64,000 nucleotides of DNA from Conoideocrella luteorostrata (taxonomy: Eukaryota > Ascomycota > Sordariomycetes > Hypocreales > Clavicipitaceae): contig JASWJB010000228.1 of the NCBI GenBank assembly GCA_032433595.1, positions 1-64,000 of the forward strand. Reading direction: 5' to 3'. The position numbers were made by a program, and so were the translations under genes. This document shows, piece by piece, positions 1 to 12,342 of the stretch (position 1 is its first letter; every line of letters begins with the position of its first letter). The notes under the pieces were generated by a model. It ran no database searches, was not told where the DNA came from, and saw nothing but the letters and a program-made list of their open reading frames with translations.

Positions 1-1665
1 AAAAAAAGGGCCGTTTATACAGCGTATTCGGCATGTGCAATTTGTAAGTGCCTGTCGCGAGAGGGCTGGATTGCCAAGTATTTTTTATTGAGGCGGCATA
101 TAATTATAATTACTACCTAGCTCCATGGTGCGCTTACCAACAAATCAGACAGCTAGTTCCTCCGTGGTTAGTTCGCCTATATGGGTAAGACGATGATCCA
201 CGCAAGTTCGGTACAGGCAACCCCCCCCGCTCCCCCCTGCCCTCCATCCGTCAATGCTGTCTATCCCTCGTGGTGCACGGTTAGCTAGTTAGTACGCGAG
301 CCAGAGTGGGCCGGCCAGCCGTTTCTCGCAGCCTCCGCTCAGCAGCCTCACCTTGTCCCTGTCTAACCACTCGGCATAGAGCTTTAAATTTAAATTCAAA
401 TCTAAATTTATTATTATTTCAAATGAACAAAAAAGCCCAAAAAAAAATTAGAAACAGAAACAGAAACCAGAAGAAAAAAATCCAACTCTTGCCATGGAGT
501 TCTCCGTACAGAGTAGGGCTGGCTTTTCGTACCTTTCCCGTCAGACCAGCTCGTAACCGACCAGTTATCAGCTAGAGAGCCAGAGGAGACGTGTCTTTCT
601 AGATGGCTTTGTGCGTGCGTGCGGGGGATGGCATTATTCCTCATTACGATTGTGCTTGTCGCTCGTTCATTCACATGTCTTTACATTCGCTGCCTGTGAA
701 GTAAAGCCATGAATAGATCAAGCCACCGGCTCTCAGCTGCATCGTGGCGCTCGCCCCAGTTTGCACCACCAGCAACCCATACACCGTTCGAAAGTGGCTC
801 CAGAAATCAATAGTCAGATTTCCCCTGCGTGCAACATCTATGAACATGCGTCTCAGTCCTGGATGAATGGAGGCCTCAACTATTCTTTCTTCTTCACTTC
901 CAATGTAACACGATTTCGGTTCTTGGTCTCGCTCTACTTATAGTCTCTTCTTTTTTTGTTGAAACTCATTATAAACTCACGACAGTAATGTCTCCAGCCG
1001 CTCATAATGCCGCTGCTTGCTGACCAGCGGGCTCGCTTTCTTGCTCGCTCCTCACTATTGCCTCCAAGAGACGATGCCCTGCACTGCTTTATAAATATAA
1101 CCCGTCCATTGAAGAATACTTCCTTGTGCTGCCCCATAGAGGCAATCATTCCAATCCCTTCACGAGGTAGTGTACATATCGTTGAGAGAACAATGTAGAA
1201 ACAAACCCTCCGTCGACACCACCCTAATTATATATCTCATCACGCATTTTTCACACCTGTCCACGCACCTCTCCTTCCCCATGCTATTCTCTTCGCACAT
1301 CAGATGAGTGGTTTCCCAGCGAAATTAATTCGTGTTTGTATGGCTGTCGCCCCTTGTTCCTGTGGTATATAAGTTGACAAGAAATGAATGAAACAGAAGA
1401 AAAAAAATCCAGATCCAATGCGAAACAACAAGAAAAGAACGTAACTCGCTTCGACATATGCCTCTAATCGTTAATGCATGCATAACAAATCGTTTCGGAT
1501 GGTTCTTAGACGAAGCCTTGGTGAACCACTTCCTTGTCTATAGTAGAATGTATTGGCCTAGAGGTACGGCGAAGGCCGCTCTTTAGTCTAGGGGCTCTAA
1601 CCGACGTCCAATCTCATGGTTTATGCTCCGGCACGCTCTCGTTTTCTTCGTTAGTAGCCGCATGT
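1..1665. other. Intergenic stretch, no gene supported
   Basis: No open frame here reads like a protein. The stretch holds C-rich and A-rich low-complexity tracts, for example a C-run near 221-240 and A-rich sequence near 430-480. It lies downstream of the kinase gene that ends at 1666, so the right part probably includes its 3' UTR. Confidence 0.6.
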
Positions 1666-4600
1666 TTAAGCTCGCCGACTCATTGCTGCCGACGCACCGG
1701 CTGCGGCCAAGTCTTGCTTTCCACTAGCTGTTCGACCGGCCGCACGAGGCAGGCTGCTGACGCTACTGATTGATCCGCCAGCGCTGGTGCGCCTGTTGAT
1801 GCTGGCCGCCGTGGCTGCCGTAGCTCCCGATATTCTCCTCGAGGGGCCAGAGGCTTGCTTGTGGGGGCTGGTACCAGTTCGCATGGGATTGATAACATTC
1901 TTTGCCGCGGCATTGGGAGGCTCGGGAAGCGGACGAGGTACAGAAGTCGTGTTGATGCGCTTTGATGGTGAGGCATCTCGTGCAGGCAATCTTGGAATGG
2001 CGGCAGCCGGTTTTTGGCCGGTAATGAACTCGTGACGAGCCGCATCCTCAGGTCGTAGCCGCCTCTCTGGGTCCCACCGCAGGCAGCGAGCGAGGAAATC
2101 CAAAAAGGCTTCATCATCACACTTCAACACTTGCTGCAGTGTTTTGGATGATGGGCGCCGCCTTCGTCCCTTTGACGATACAGTCAGACGCGGCTTGCCC
2201 ATGGAATCAAAAAACAGCTTCTTCCTGGTACTCTTCTCAATCAAGTGCTTCTCTGGAGGCCCAAAGACTTCCATGATGCAAGCTAGTTGTTCCTGCTCAT
2301 TCTCGCCAGGGAAGATCGGAACTCCCGTATATAATTCTGCCAAAATACATCCCACACTCCACATGTCAATGGGCATGCCGTATGTCATACCCAAAATAAC
2401 CTCAGGTGAGCGATAAAACCGTGACTGGATGTATGTGTATACTTTCTCGTGCTCAAAGCAGCTGGATCCGAAATCAATGACCTTGATCTCCGAGTGCAGT
2501 GGATGCCTCAGCAAAATATTCTCAGGTTTAAGATCGCAGTGAATAACCTTGCGCTGCTTGAGCAGAACCAGAGAAGTCAAAATCTGCTTTGTAAATCGTC
2601 TGATAATCCTCAGAGAGAACCCTCGGAAAGAGTGCGCCTTGATAAACTCATACAGATTCATGTCCAGAAGCTCAGTCGATATACAAAGATGTCCGCGAAA
2701 GTAGAAACTCTGCGTAAAATTGACCATGCTATGTCTGTTTTTTGGATCCTGCCGACATGTCAGGCGCACGTTTTGTTAAAAAAAAAAAAGGAAAGGGAAA
2801 AAGAACGCGGGGAAGAGAGGGAGAGGGTGGGGGGGTGGTGGTTAACAAGTATAAACATACCCATTCGCGGAGCTTTTGAAGAATGTTAACTTCCACAAGC
2901 GCTTGCTGATGAAATCTCTTCTTGTTCCTGATGATTTTGATAGCCACGAGGACGCCAAGCTTATGATCAATACATCGGACAACCTGCCCAAAGCTTCCCT
3001 TTCCGAGAATATCCACAATCTCATATCTGTATGAAAGATGGTCTCCGGGGATAATGGTGTAATCTCCGCGTTCGTCATCATAGCCAAAGTTTGGAGCATC
3101 GGACTGCATGTCACCCACTACTTTGCGAGCATTTTGAGTTCCGCAGAAGTAGATGTCGTTGTAGTCAATGATTTCACCCCGCTCGTAAATGTTCAGCATG
3201 GCAATTCGAATAGCATCCTGAGGGCTAACGCGTTCCTTTGGAGACGCTCTCTTCTTAAGAGCATCCAACGCTCTGCCAGCAATCTCAGTCTCTTTGCGTC
3301 GAGATCCCAACTTGCGCATCTCTTCTTCGGCCGCCCGGTCATCCTTGTCCAGCTCCGTCGTCCAAGAGCCAACAGTTTGGAGAACAGCAGACGACGCTTT
3401 CGGTTTTACAAGTCTGTTAATCGCTCCACTGGCGCTCCTAGTCGACGGTATGGTCATAGACTCTACACCCTCTTTATGCCACGTCTCACTCTTGACGCGA
3501 TCGCGGACACCATAGTTGGTCAAGCTTGCCACTGAATTCTTGCGTCTCCGCGTCTCAAAAGTGCCCCCGTTTGAGTTCGTGGTCGCAGTAGCGCTGGGAT
3601 TCGACTGCTTCGTACTCGCGAAAGTACTGACCGTCGCGGATGCTGATGCAGGAATTCGCGGCGGGAGCATGTTGTCTGGCTTTGCTTGTGGCATCACAGT
3701 AGCTTTATCAAAAGTATCTGCTGAGCCTTTGGTCTTGTCCCGCTTCCACGACAAGCTGAGTTTTCTTCGCAACGATGTTTTGGACGAGGGACTTCGGAGC
3801 TCCTGCTGCTCCGGTTCCTGAGGCTCTGGCGGAGGTGACTTGGGAACAGGCTTGGGTTTATGGAGATCTCGGGGGCCAGCTGGCTTTCCTTGAGCATTTT
3901 CGTCGAAGAAGTTACCGGTTAATGTAGCGTAGTCTCCTCCGGTTTTTGATCTTTTGAGGTGGCCTGTCTCAAAACCGCCTTTTGGTAGGGAAGAAGACAG
4001 GAAAGGTGAGATGCTCGACTTAGAAATGGGTTCCAGAAAACTCGAAGAGTCACCTGATGAGTTGCCATCCGGAGGCGTTGGTGTCAGCCGTCGAATATGG
4101 TGGATGGATGTGCTACTGCGGAGAGATGGGAGCTCCATTGTATCATCGTAGTTGCTCTTGGAGAAGAAAGAAGTCTTGGATGCTGTCATTGGCGTCGTTG
4201 GAGACTTGGGAAGCTGTCGTGAAGGTGGCGGGCTGAGATCGCGCGGGCCTGTACTTTGATTGTTTACTTTCGATGCCGCCGGGAAATTTAAAGGTCCAAG
4301 ATTCAATGGCGGCAGTCTCAAAGGCTCGAGATGTTTCTTACACTGATTAGTCTTCTGTTCTTGTTCCATATTATTTGTGGTGCCGGCATATGAGCTCTTT
4401 CTGATATTGGACTTATGTTGACCTTTTGTCGGATCGGGTTGGGCTGGCATGGAAATACTGCTAGTCGAGTTGCTATGGATGCTGGTGGAGTCGATCGCAC
4501 TCAAGTTTGACTTTTTCATATCGACAAAGTAGTCCTTGACGGAGGTTTCTTTTGGGGACTCATAGGCTTTCGGAATTGCAGGAACGGGAGGAACATCTTC

Positions 4601-6092
4601 GTCATCTTCGCCTTGCATGTTATTGTGTGTGTTTCCATTTTTAGGGGCTGGCAATCGGGTGGTCGAAAAAGATGGTTGAAGGCGGAGCTGGGTTGAACCG
4701 GTCGACGTTCGTACGGTGTTAAAGCTCGCTGTGGAGCCTATCGAGAGCCCAGAGCTGTATGATTTTCTGTTATTGATGTCGGGCGAGGTTCGTGAGGAAG
4801 AGGGAGTCAAGGATGCTTTGCGTGGTATCATGGAAGGGGATCGCGACTCGGCTCGTATATCTAACGAAACGGGGGGTGGAGGCGGCGGCGCGTTGGCAAG
4901 CATATTCAGACTTTGAGACTGAGGCATTGTGGATAAACGCTTCATTCTCCGCGTATCAGTTGGACTAATTGTTCGGGCTCCCAATCCGGTAGCGTGACTG
5001 CTAGGCATCATGGACATTCGCTTGTTAGATGAGGGAGTGCCTCCCTTTCCACCACCGCGTGGGGATCGGGGCCCCAAGGTTGAGAAGCGATTCTGGTCTG
5101 GAGTCAGATTGGAACCTCCAAGCAAATTGGCCTGGTTCACTCTTGGTGGAGGTTGAACCGATTTGGCCTTGGCGGCTCTTGAATTCGCCAGGGAACGCGT
5201 CGAGTCTGAGTTTGCACCACCGTCCGTAGATTGTCTTGTAGAACTGCGAGGACCGAGTTTATCCCCCAAAAGGCTAGCTCGCCTGGCATGAGCATTTCGA
5301 GCTGCAATGTCTGAATCCGTCATGACGCCTGGGCCAACAGATTTTCGAGGAGGTTTAGGAATAGTGGCATTTGAAACCGGAGGGTAGTGGCTCTGGCGTC
5401 GGTTCCGTATCGCTATAGGGGCTGTGGGAGTATCCAACGTCCCAGATGAGGATGACACGGTGGAAGAGACACTGGTTTGTCTACTTGAAGTGCTTGGTCG
5501 CCGCAATATAGATCCTGAACGACCAGGTCTGCTCGGTGGAGGAGGCAGTGGCATGTTTCCGCGTGCTGAGGCAGTGTTCTGCGCCATGATTGGTTTTTCA
5601 GGCAATCTCTTACCCGTCAACGCTCTAGATTCAAGTATGCTGCCCTCTCCGGTAGGGGAAGGGAATTGCGTAAGCTTGAAGTCTGTTGAAGCCGACTCGA
5701 TGCTGGTGTGCAAATCATCGAAACTAACTGATGGCAGAAAATCATAGGATCCAGTGGACTGAGTCGTGTGGCCAGTATCTCCATGTCGGTCAAAGGATAG
5801 ATGGGAATGTTTGTTTGAAGAAGCTGACAGCATTGGAGCGTCGAGCACAAAGCTCTGGGTACTCGAAGTTTGAGGAGATGAATTGTTGGCATCGATAGTG
5901 TCCCGACTAAAAAAAAAGGCAGTGAAAAATACATGTCAGTACACGGGTATTTGGGAACAAAGAGAAAATACCACGGAACGACTAGGAACATCCTCCAGGT
6001 CTCGATATCCGTCCAGTACAGAAGAGAGTCACGTACAATGGAGAGGAAGTGTTGGCTGGTCGCGCCCCAGGTGCCTTGTGCGTCGAGGTCAT
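1666..6092 (-). CDS. pom1: DYRK-family protein kinase, Pom1-like
   Basis: Model: exons 6037..6092, 2861..5906 and 1666..2748 on the minus strand, about 1394 aa. The catalytic domain is C-terminal. Just before it lies a DYRK-homology box (NIYERGEIIDYNDIYFCG), then the Gly loop GKGSFGQVV, VAIK, HCDLKPEN, DFGSS and the activation loop YTYIQSRFYRSPE, whose second Tyr is the DYRK autophosphorylation site. The first ~900 residues are Ser/Pro/Thr-rich and disordered with proline runs, as in fungal Pom1 polarity kinases that act at the cell cortex and cell tips. The 2749..2860 intron joins two kinase segments in phase (GTATGT donor, CAG acceptor) and is firm. The first exon is a prediction: an ATG at 6092, a GTACGT donor and matching phase. 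Without it the frame is open only to the acceptor at 5906, with no ATG before Met at 5833. Confidence 0.9.
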
Positions 6093-8877
6093 AGAGCCAA
6101 ACACGGCCAAGTCGACGATGCGACCGACGTCGTGCTTATTGTCAGCCGAACGTTGATGGCGCTTGGCGTCTCGTCGTCGCTGGGACAGCGGCCTCAGTCC
6201 TGTCAGGGAGCTGAGCTCATTCGAGACACTACCTCATTCCGAACACGGGCGTATCGGGAAAGGCAATCGTTGTCGAAACAATGGTCCTGTGCTGCGAAGG
6301 CGACCGCCTGCAACAAAAAGTGACAATAAACGCAAAGCCAACTTGCCTCCAGCGGAAATGTTGGTCCTAGTCCTTGCCTAGCGTCAAGAATTCGTAGGCA
6401 AGTCGCCAAGCGGGCTGGAGAGCAAGAAAAGGGAGGTGACGAGCGAAATGAGGAACGAAGTTGTCGTCGGCTGTTTCCAGCAACGTGAGGGATAGCAGCC
6501 AGCAGCCACCGGCAACCAGCAACCAGCAACCAGCGGACAGTGATTGCGGAGGCTAGTGGAACTCCCTGAGTGGCCAGTGGGCTAGGTGGCAGACGTCCCT
6601 CTTAGTGGTGGGTGCACGATGGGTGTAGGATGGCTTGGGTGATTTGGATGCGAAGGGGCGACTAGGCCTCACCTGCAGGCAAAATGGCTCCAAGTGATCG
6701 ACCGCTTTGTTGACTGCATGAACCTCACCTCGTTGTCCTTGGGAGCTGCATCAACATCTCAATCACACCAACCAGCAGATGAGGTCAAATTGTACGGAGT
6801 AGTTACTCCGGATTGGCTCCTGGATTGCCAGGTTGGCGCGAATTCCAGAAAGAAAAGCGAGCTGCACTGTACTCCGTACTCCGTACGACATTGAATCTGC
6901 TGTGGCCTGTCTCAGAGCGTTGAAAATAAAATAAAATGCAAGAAAGGGGCCTCTGCCGCTAGACTTGCGGTAGAGCCCCACCCATAAAACAAAGTGTCTG
7001 GCCCTGTCGCTGTAAATTAGACAGAACAGCAGGCGCACGGTGGACGAGCCACTCTTGGGAGCACATGCATTGTATTTCACAAACTATGTCTACGATACAC
7101 GCCCCGGAGGTCGACTCTCGCAACGCCTAGCACTCCAGGCCAGGACAACAGAGGTACCCTGTACCTGCATGCTTAGTGGGCCAACCCTGAAATTGGATGG
7201 TGGCGGGAGGTCTCTGTGCAATACACCGCACGGAGTACGGAGTACCATTCGTGCCATTGCACACTGGGTGTTGGGTGGTGCGGAGAGCCTGCGGTTCGGC
7301 GGACGCTAGTCACGGCGGCGGCTAACAAATTGCAGATTTGCAGCTTTGATTGCACAGAGGCCTGAACCTAACCCGTTGGCCACATGTCCAGCGATTTCAG
7401 TCCAATTCAGGGACGGAATCCCGAGTCCACTGGGAGAGCTTCCCCCTGAGCCCCGCTTCATGTTAAGTTGCGAGGTTCTTTGTTGATGCCGGACGCCGTC
7501 CTCCGTACGGAATTGTCTCTACAGAGTACCGGGTGCAACTACTGCGTACTACTACGGAGTATTTATTTACCTGGTGTGCAGCCATGCCCCCTTTGTTGCA
7601 TTTGCCTGACTGCAGCAGAGTTTGAGTTACATGCAGTGCTTATTGTGCAGGACATCTAGTTTCCTCCTCTGCAGCATCTCAAGCTGCCGCTCCCAGCTAT
7701 ATATTGTGTTGACCACGCAAACCATACCACGACCCGGCAGTCATCTACGACCCGGCACGCGAGCTTGTTCTGCTTCATTGCTTGGTTATTGTTGGTGCGT
7801 GGTTGCCATCCGTGAAAGCGTTCGTAAAATAGGGTATCAGCTGGAGTTTTGTTGTTGTTCCTTGTCGCCCATGGCGAAAGCGAGGAAGCCTGACGATCCA
7901 AACATGCTGTGTTGGCATCATATTCGGGCCAACCAGCATTGTTTGATGCACCAAGATCCCAAGTCAGAAAAAGACGCGATGTTCGCATGACAATCCCGAT
8001 CCTAGACCAGCAGATCTGTGCGGAGTATTCCTTGGTAGCTAACAGTTTAACCCCACCACGCTCCTGACAGATTAATCCAGACATCGGGGGCCAGCCGATG
8101 CACTCTGCGTCTGCCCTGGAGGTCTCGATTAATTTGTCAACACCTTGCCCACCTCGCTCAATTGAATGGATGGAGGGATTGGTGGTCTGCTAGTTAACTA
8201 CCATGTAACGTCAATGCAGGGTGGGAAGTTTGCGCTCATATAGGGTAAGCTGACTGCTTCAGTCAAGATGTGACGACTTGGATTGGTCAAAGCAAGAGAT
8301 AGGCCATATCAAGAGCTAACTAGGAATGGGTATTCTTTGTACTCCATATAATGGTAATGTTTTGGTAGGCATTACGCCTTAAGGGATGCTGGCGTCTTTG
8401 TAAGCGAGCATCGGTGGTGAGCGTTGTGCAGACTGGTTATCATAATTGATCACCTCAGCTACCGATCCACAGTTCCAACCTTTCACCGTGGTAGTAACTG
8501 GGTTCGCAACACACGGTGCCAAGTCCAGCCTCCACGGAGCCGATTTCGCGTATAGAAGCTCCATGATAAAACCTTTAAACAAGCTTAATGTACTCCGTAA
8601 AAGCCAGCAGTCGTTCAAAACCATTGCTACAGCCTCTGTTCAAAAGCCCCCAAATTGGGCGGAGACGGTAGTTGGTTGTGGCACCGATACTCCGACTGGT
8701 CGGCACTTTCCTCTGTGAGATCATTGCTGGCCCACCTTGCCGCCTCATCAACTCGTCACATGGTAGCCGAGCTTCAAGCATCATCCTCCGTTCACCCACC
8801 ACCTCTACTTAATTCACCTCCGGCAGAACATGCCACAACGAACACAGACGCGCCAACACTGCGCTTCCATATCATAA
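6093..8877. other. Divergent intergenic region rich in TACGGAGTA motifs
   Basis: This 2.8-kb stretch lies between the kinase (minus) and the peroxin (plus), so it should hold both promoters and probably a long kinase 5' UTR. I see no gene. TACGGAGTA-type motifs occur at 6793-6801, 6870-6886 (overlapping tandem), 7230-7245 (tandem), around 7501-7510, at 7553-7561 and at 8591-8599. Confidence 0.6.
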
Positions 8878-10398
8878 ATGGACGACTTTGCGACCGAGAT
8901 CATGTCCTCTGCGGAGGACGCTATTGCATCTGAGGTCGAATTGCAGCCGAGGCAGACTTCGAATGAACCAGCCCAGAGAAAAGGATGGGGAGGAGGGTTG
9001 TCATCGTTACGTGAAAAGGCGTCGATTCAGGACAGACTAGTGGACAAGTATGGTTATTTGCCCTGCAAAATCTTTCCGTTGATGCTGTCGGAAAGTTATT
9101 GATATTCACTTTCAAGCTAACATTTGATGGCTGCTGTGTCCAGGCTTCTCCAACAAGTTATACCTATCGATGGATCAACACAAGAAGCTAGCGAAGCATT
9201 GCCGAACCCATTTGAACGCCCAAATTTTAACCTGACCATCATGTCCCATAATTTTCGACGGTTCAACTCTCGGATCGGCGTCGTCTTCCGATTCCAAGAT
9301 AAGGTTGAGGCTCTCTTATCCTGGCAAACCACGTCGCACACCGTTTCATACCTCGCCATCCTGACATTTGTCTGTCTTGATCCATATCTTCTTTCGGCCC
9401 TACCTGTTGCATTCTTGGTATTCGGAATTCTCATTCCCGGTTTTGTAGCACGACACCCGGCACCGCCCAAAGGAACTTTATCGAGCGAGCAGAGCATCGG
9501 GTACTCGCCGACCGGGCCACCCTTGGCACCAGCTGCAACTCCTAAACCGGCAAAAGAACTGAGCATGGACTTTGTTCGCAATGCGCGTGACCTGCAGAAC
9601 CAAATGGGTGATTTCAGCAACGGTTACGACAAAATTGTGGAGCTCTTGGTTCCGATTGCCAACTTCAGCAACGAAGCCCTTTCTTCAAGCGTTTTTCTAT
9701 TCGCCTTCTTTGGCGGCATCGTCATGATGCTTGCTGCGCACATGCTCCCCTGGCGTATCATCTTTCTATTTGCAACCTGGACTCCTGTGATACTTTGTCA
9801 TCCAACTGTAGGAAGGATCATACACGAGGCTCGCAAAAACCGAGGCAATGTACAAGAATCCATTGTTAAAAACTGGTTAAACAACTGGATCGCCGACGAC
9901 GTGATTCTCGATTCGGCCCCAGAAGCACGAGAAGTTGAGATTTTTGAACTGCAGCGTAAATCACGTGCCGGAGAGTGGGAGCCATGGGTATTCTCACCAA
10001 ACCCCTTTGACCCGCTGTCTCAGGCGCGCATCACGGGAGACCGTCCTAAAGGCGCACGCTTCTTTGAGGACGTACTCCCCCCCAACGCATGGGAATGGAG
10101 CGAGAAGAAGTGGGCTCTAGATTTATGGAGCCGTGAATGGGTGGAGGAGCGGATTATCACAGGCGTGGAGGTCGAGACGGAAGGAGAGCGATGGGTCTAC
10201 GATATCTGGAGTGACAAGGAAGATCAGACAGGCGTGATTGATACCCCGCAGCCCGTGAAGAGTAAGGAGATGGCCCAGAGGCAAACTAGTTGGGAGGAAG
10301 GGGAGGATGGGTCGGGCAGAAGGGGAGAATGGCGACGGAGGAGATGGGTGCGCTTGGTTAAGAGGAAGGCTGCTCCAGCGGAATCAGTCTCTGGTTGA
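8878..10398 (+). CDS. Peroxin of the Pex23/Pex24/Pex28-29 family, dysferlin domain
   Basis: Two exons, 8878..9047 and 9144..10398, about 474 aa. The intron is 96 nt, with a GTATGG donor, a GCTAAC branch point and a CAG acceptor, and it keeps the frame (Lys codon split 2/1). After an acidic N-terminus come the membrane-domain segments of the Pex24/28/29 family: a hydrophobic stretch YLLSALPVAFLVFGILIPGF, and a second SSVFLFAFFGGIVMMLAAHM followed by IIFLFATWTPVILC. The C-terminal third carries dysferlin-type Trp-rich segments (GEWEPWVFSPNPFDP, then WEWSEKKWALDLW, then GERWVYDIWS). Family members are integral peroxisomal or ER-peroxisome contact-site proteins that control peroxisome size and number. 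The exact orthologue (Pex23, 24 or 28-32) cannot be settled by eye. A basic Arg-rich tail closes the protein. Confidence 0.88.
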
Positions 10399-10995
10399 TA
10401 GTGGTGGTTGAAGTAGGGTTCAATCCTGTTCTGTTTCTAGTATACGAGAATGCGATTTACAGGGTTACCATTTTTCTCTTAATCACCGTATCGAAGGAAA
10501 GCCGAAAATGTCGTCATTCGTCGGACGGTATATACAAAGGTTTAGAGCCCACATCGAGAGAGTATTTCAGAACGGGCCGCATAGCAGGCTTGCTTGCACG
10601 AGACCGAGAAGCAGCTGAAGTAACATGCTGTACGGAGCAGTTCTAGAATATTAAAACGAAGGAAAAAAATTGCATATGTTCGAAATAAATCCACATATAT
10701 ATGTGGCGGCTTTAATTAAAAGGATTACTCAAAGCGCTTGCCCGGTATATATGCCTGACTACCTGGTATTACACGCCACCAAACCGTACGATGGGGTGAC
10801 CCAAAACACCATCGCTCACTAACAAAAAGCAGTTTTGCCCCTTCCCAAAAAAAGGGGCCTCTTGTCTAGCTGGACTCACAAAACCTCTGCCGTAAATTCT
10901 CCAAGTTCGTTTCATATCCCTCATCTAAAGCGTAAATGGTATAATGTTCCTGATGCTATGCTCTCCGAGCTCGTCGTTGTAAAAAAGCTTTACTT
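10399..10995. other. Convergent 3' intergenic region
   Basis: The peroxin (+) and GGPP synthase (-) converge here, so this is 3' UTR and terminator DNA for both. AT-rich segments such as acatatatatgtggc near 10690 may serve in polyadenylation. No gene is seen. Confidence 0.5.
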
Positions 10996-12342
10996 TTAAA
11001 CCGCCATCCGGTCCAAGATCTTTTGCAAGCCTCCCGTCTTGCCACCTGCGCGATCCATGTCCTGCGCCATTTTACTAGCTCTCGTAATTAATATGGCCAT
11101 CACGGACCTTGTGTATTCAAAACTGCCAGTGCTTTCCATGTGCGCCACGGCATATCGCTTAACCTGGACGTCTGTCGTCTTTTGCTTGAGGATATTGATG
11201 AGCTGCATGTTCCCAGGGTTGGCACGGATGCTGTGAATGACAGGGAAGGAGAATTTGCCTTCTGTCAAGTCTTCACAGAGACCCTTGTTTTCGCTATACT
11301 GCTGTGACGATAGGTTGAGATAATCATCACGGATTTGGAAGATAAGGCCTATGAGATTGACGAGGGGAACGCAGTCTACGGTGGCGGCGGACTCGGCCTG
11401 CATGAGCTTGATGCCGAGGCGGAAAAGGCCACCGGTTTTGTTGCCCACCATTTCAAGATAGTCGTCTTCGGTGGGACACGTGAGCGTGTCGCGCCAGAAG
11501 AGGTCCATGCCTTGGCCACGGTGGAGGTTGACAAGCTCGTCAGCGAAGATGCTGATGATGCCAGGGTTGTTGAGTTTTTGGAGCTCTTGGAGGGCGACGA
11601 AGTAGATGTAATTGGCGGAGTTGATGGTCTGCGGAACGCCAAATATGTTGTGGGCAACAGGGAAGCCCCTTCGCAGTTCGGAAGAGTCTTGGACATCGTC
11701 TACGAGGAGGGACGATTCGTGAAGCATGCCTACGGCTTTGGTGATGATTTCAAGTCGTTCGGGGGGAACTTGGAGGAGCGCATTAAACGCATTGATTAGT
11801 TGAGAGCGGAAGTCCTTGCCGGGATGGCCGGCGACGTAGTCGAATGGTGCGCGGACAACCTTTTCTTTGTCCTCGGTCCAGGAGCGTTTGGGCGTGAAGT
11901 TCAAGTCTTCATGTTCATATCTCCTGGGATCGGGGGGCTGTGACGGTTGCTGCTGGTGGTGATGCATAATGGCGCTGGCGATGGGTGTAGTCGGATTCCT
12001 CTGTGGCGCTCGGGACTCGGGGCCGTGTTGATGATTCGGTTTTTGCTTGCTAAAGATATCTGCTTCGACGACGGGGCTGAGGATATTAGGAAGCGGGGCG
12101 GGCTGAGTGAAGCTCTGATAGCTTGGACCCTGATAGCTGTTGAAGTTTGTTGATGGGCCTGCACTTGCGCCTTGACCAGCGGCTGTGGCTCCGACGGCGC
12201 TATTCCGGTAGAGGCCTGTACTAGATCGTCGAGGAGGGATGGGGTTGGGAGAAGTGAAAGGGGGACTGGAATAGTTATTTGTGTTTGTGGAGGAGGCCAT
12301 CTTGTGAGACGTCAGAGATGGGAACTGTTCCGGGGACGGCAT
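10996..12342 (-). CDS. Geranylgeranyl diphosphate synthase
   Basis: Single exon, 448 aa. This is a trans-prenyltransferase of the BTS1/ggs1/AL-3 type, which condenses farnesyl and isopentenyl diphosphate into the C20 precursor of prenylated GTPases, carotenoids and diterpenes. The first Asp-rich motif is DDVQD (context [20 protein letters not shown]) and the second is DDYLN (context [10 protein letters not shown]). The [10 protein letters not shown] and [10 protein letters not shown] segments are typical. About 165 N-terminal residues are low-complexity (Pro, Asn, Gln, His), as in the long-form housekeeping enzyme of filamentous ascomycetes. The protein starts either at 12342 or at the Met 14 codons later ([10 protein letters not shown]). 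No terpene cyclase or P450 is nearby, so it looks like the primary-metabolism copy. Confidence 0.95.
   Translation of the reverse strand: MPSPEQFPSLTSHKMASSTNTNNYSSPPFTSPNPIPPRRSSTGLYRNSAVGATAAGQGASAGPSTNFNSYQGPSYQSFTQPAPLPNILSPVVEADIFSKQKPNHQHGPESRAPQRNPTTPIASAIMHHHQQQPSQPPDPRRYEHEDLNFTPKRSWTEDKEKVVRAPFDYVAGHPGKDFRSQLINAFNALLQVPPERLEIITKAVGMLHESSLLVDDVQDSSELRRGFPVAHNIFGVPQTINSANYIYFVALQELQKLNNPGIISIFADELVNLHRGQGMDLFWRDTLTCPTEDDYLEMVGNKTGGLFRLGIKLMQAESAATVDCVPLVNLIGLIFQIRDDYLNLSSQQYSENKGLCEDLTEGKFSFPVIHSIRANPGNMQLINILKQKTTDVQVKRYAVAHMESTGSFEYTRSVMAILITRASKMAQDMDRAGGKTGGLQKILDRMAV

Noticed and set aside
11335..11799. 154-codon plus-strand frame
   Set aside because: Antisense to the GGPP synthase catalytic core.
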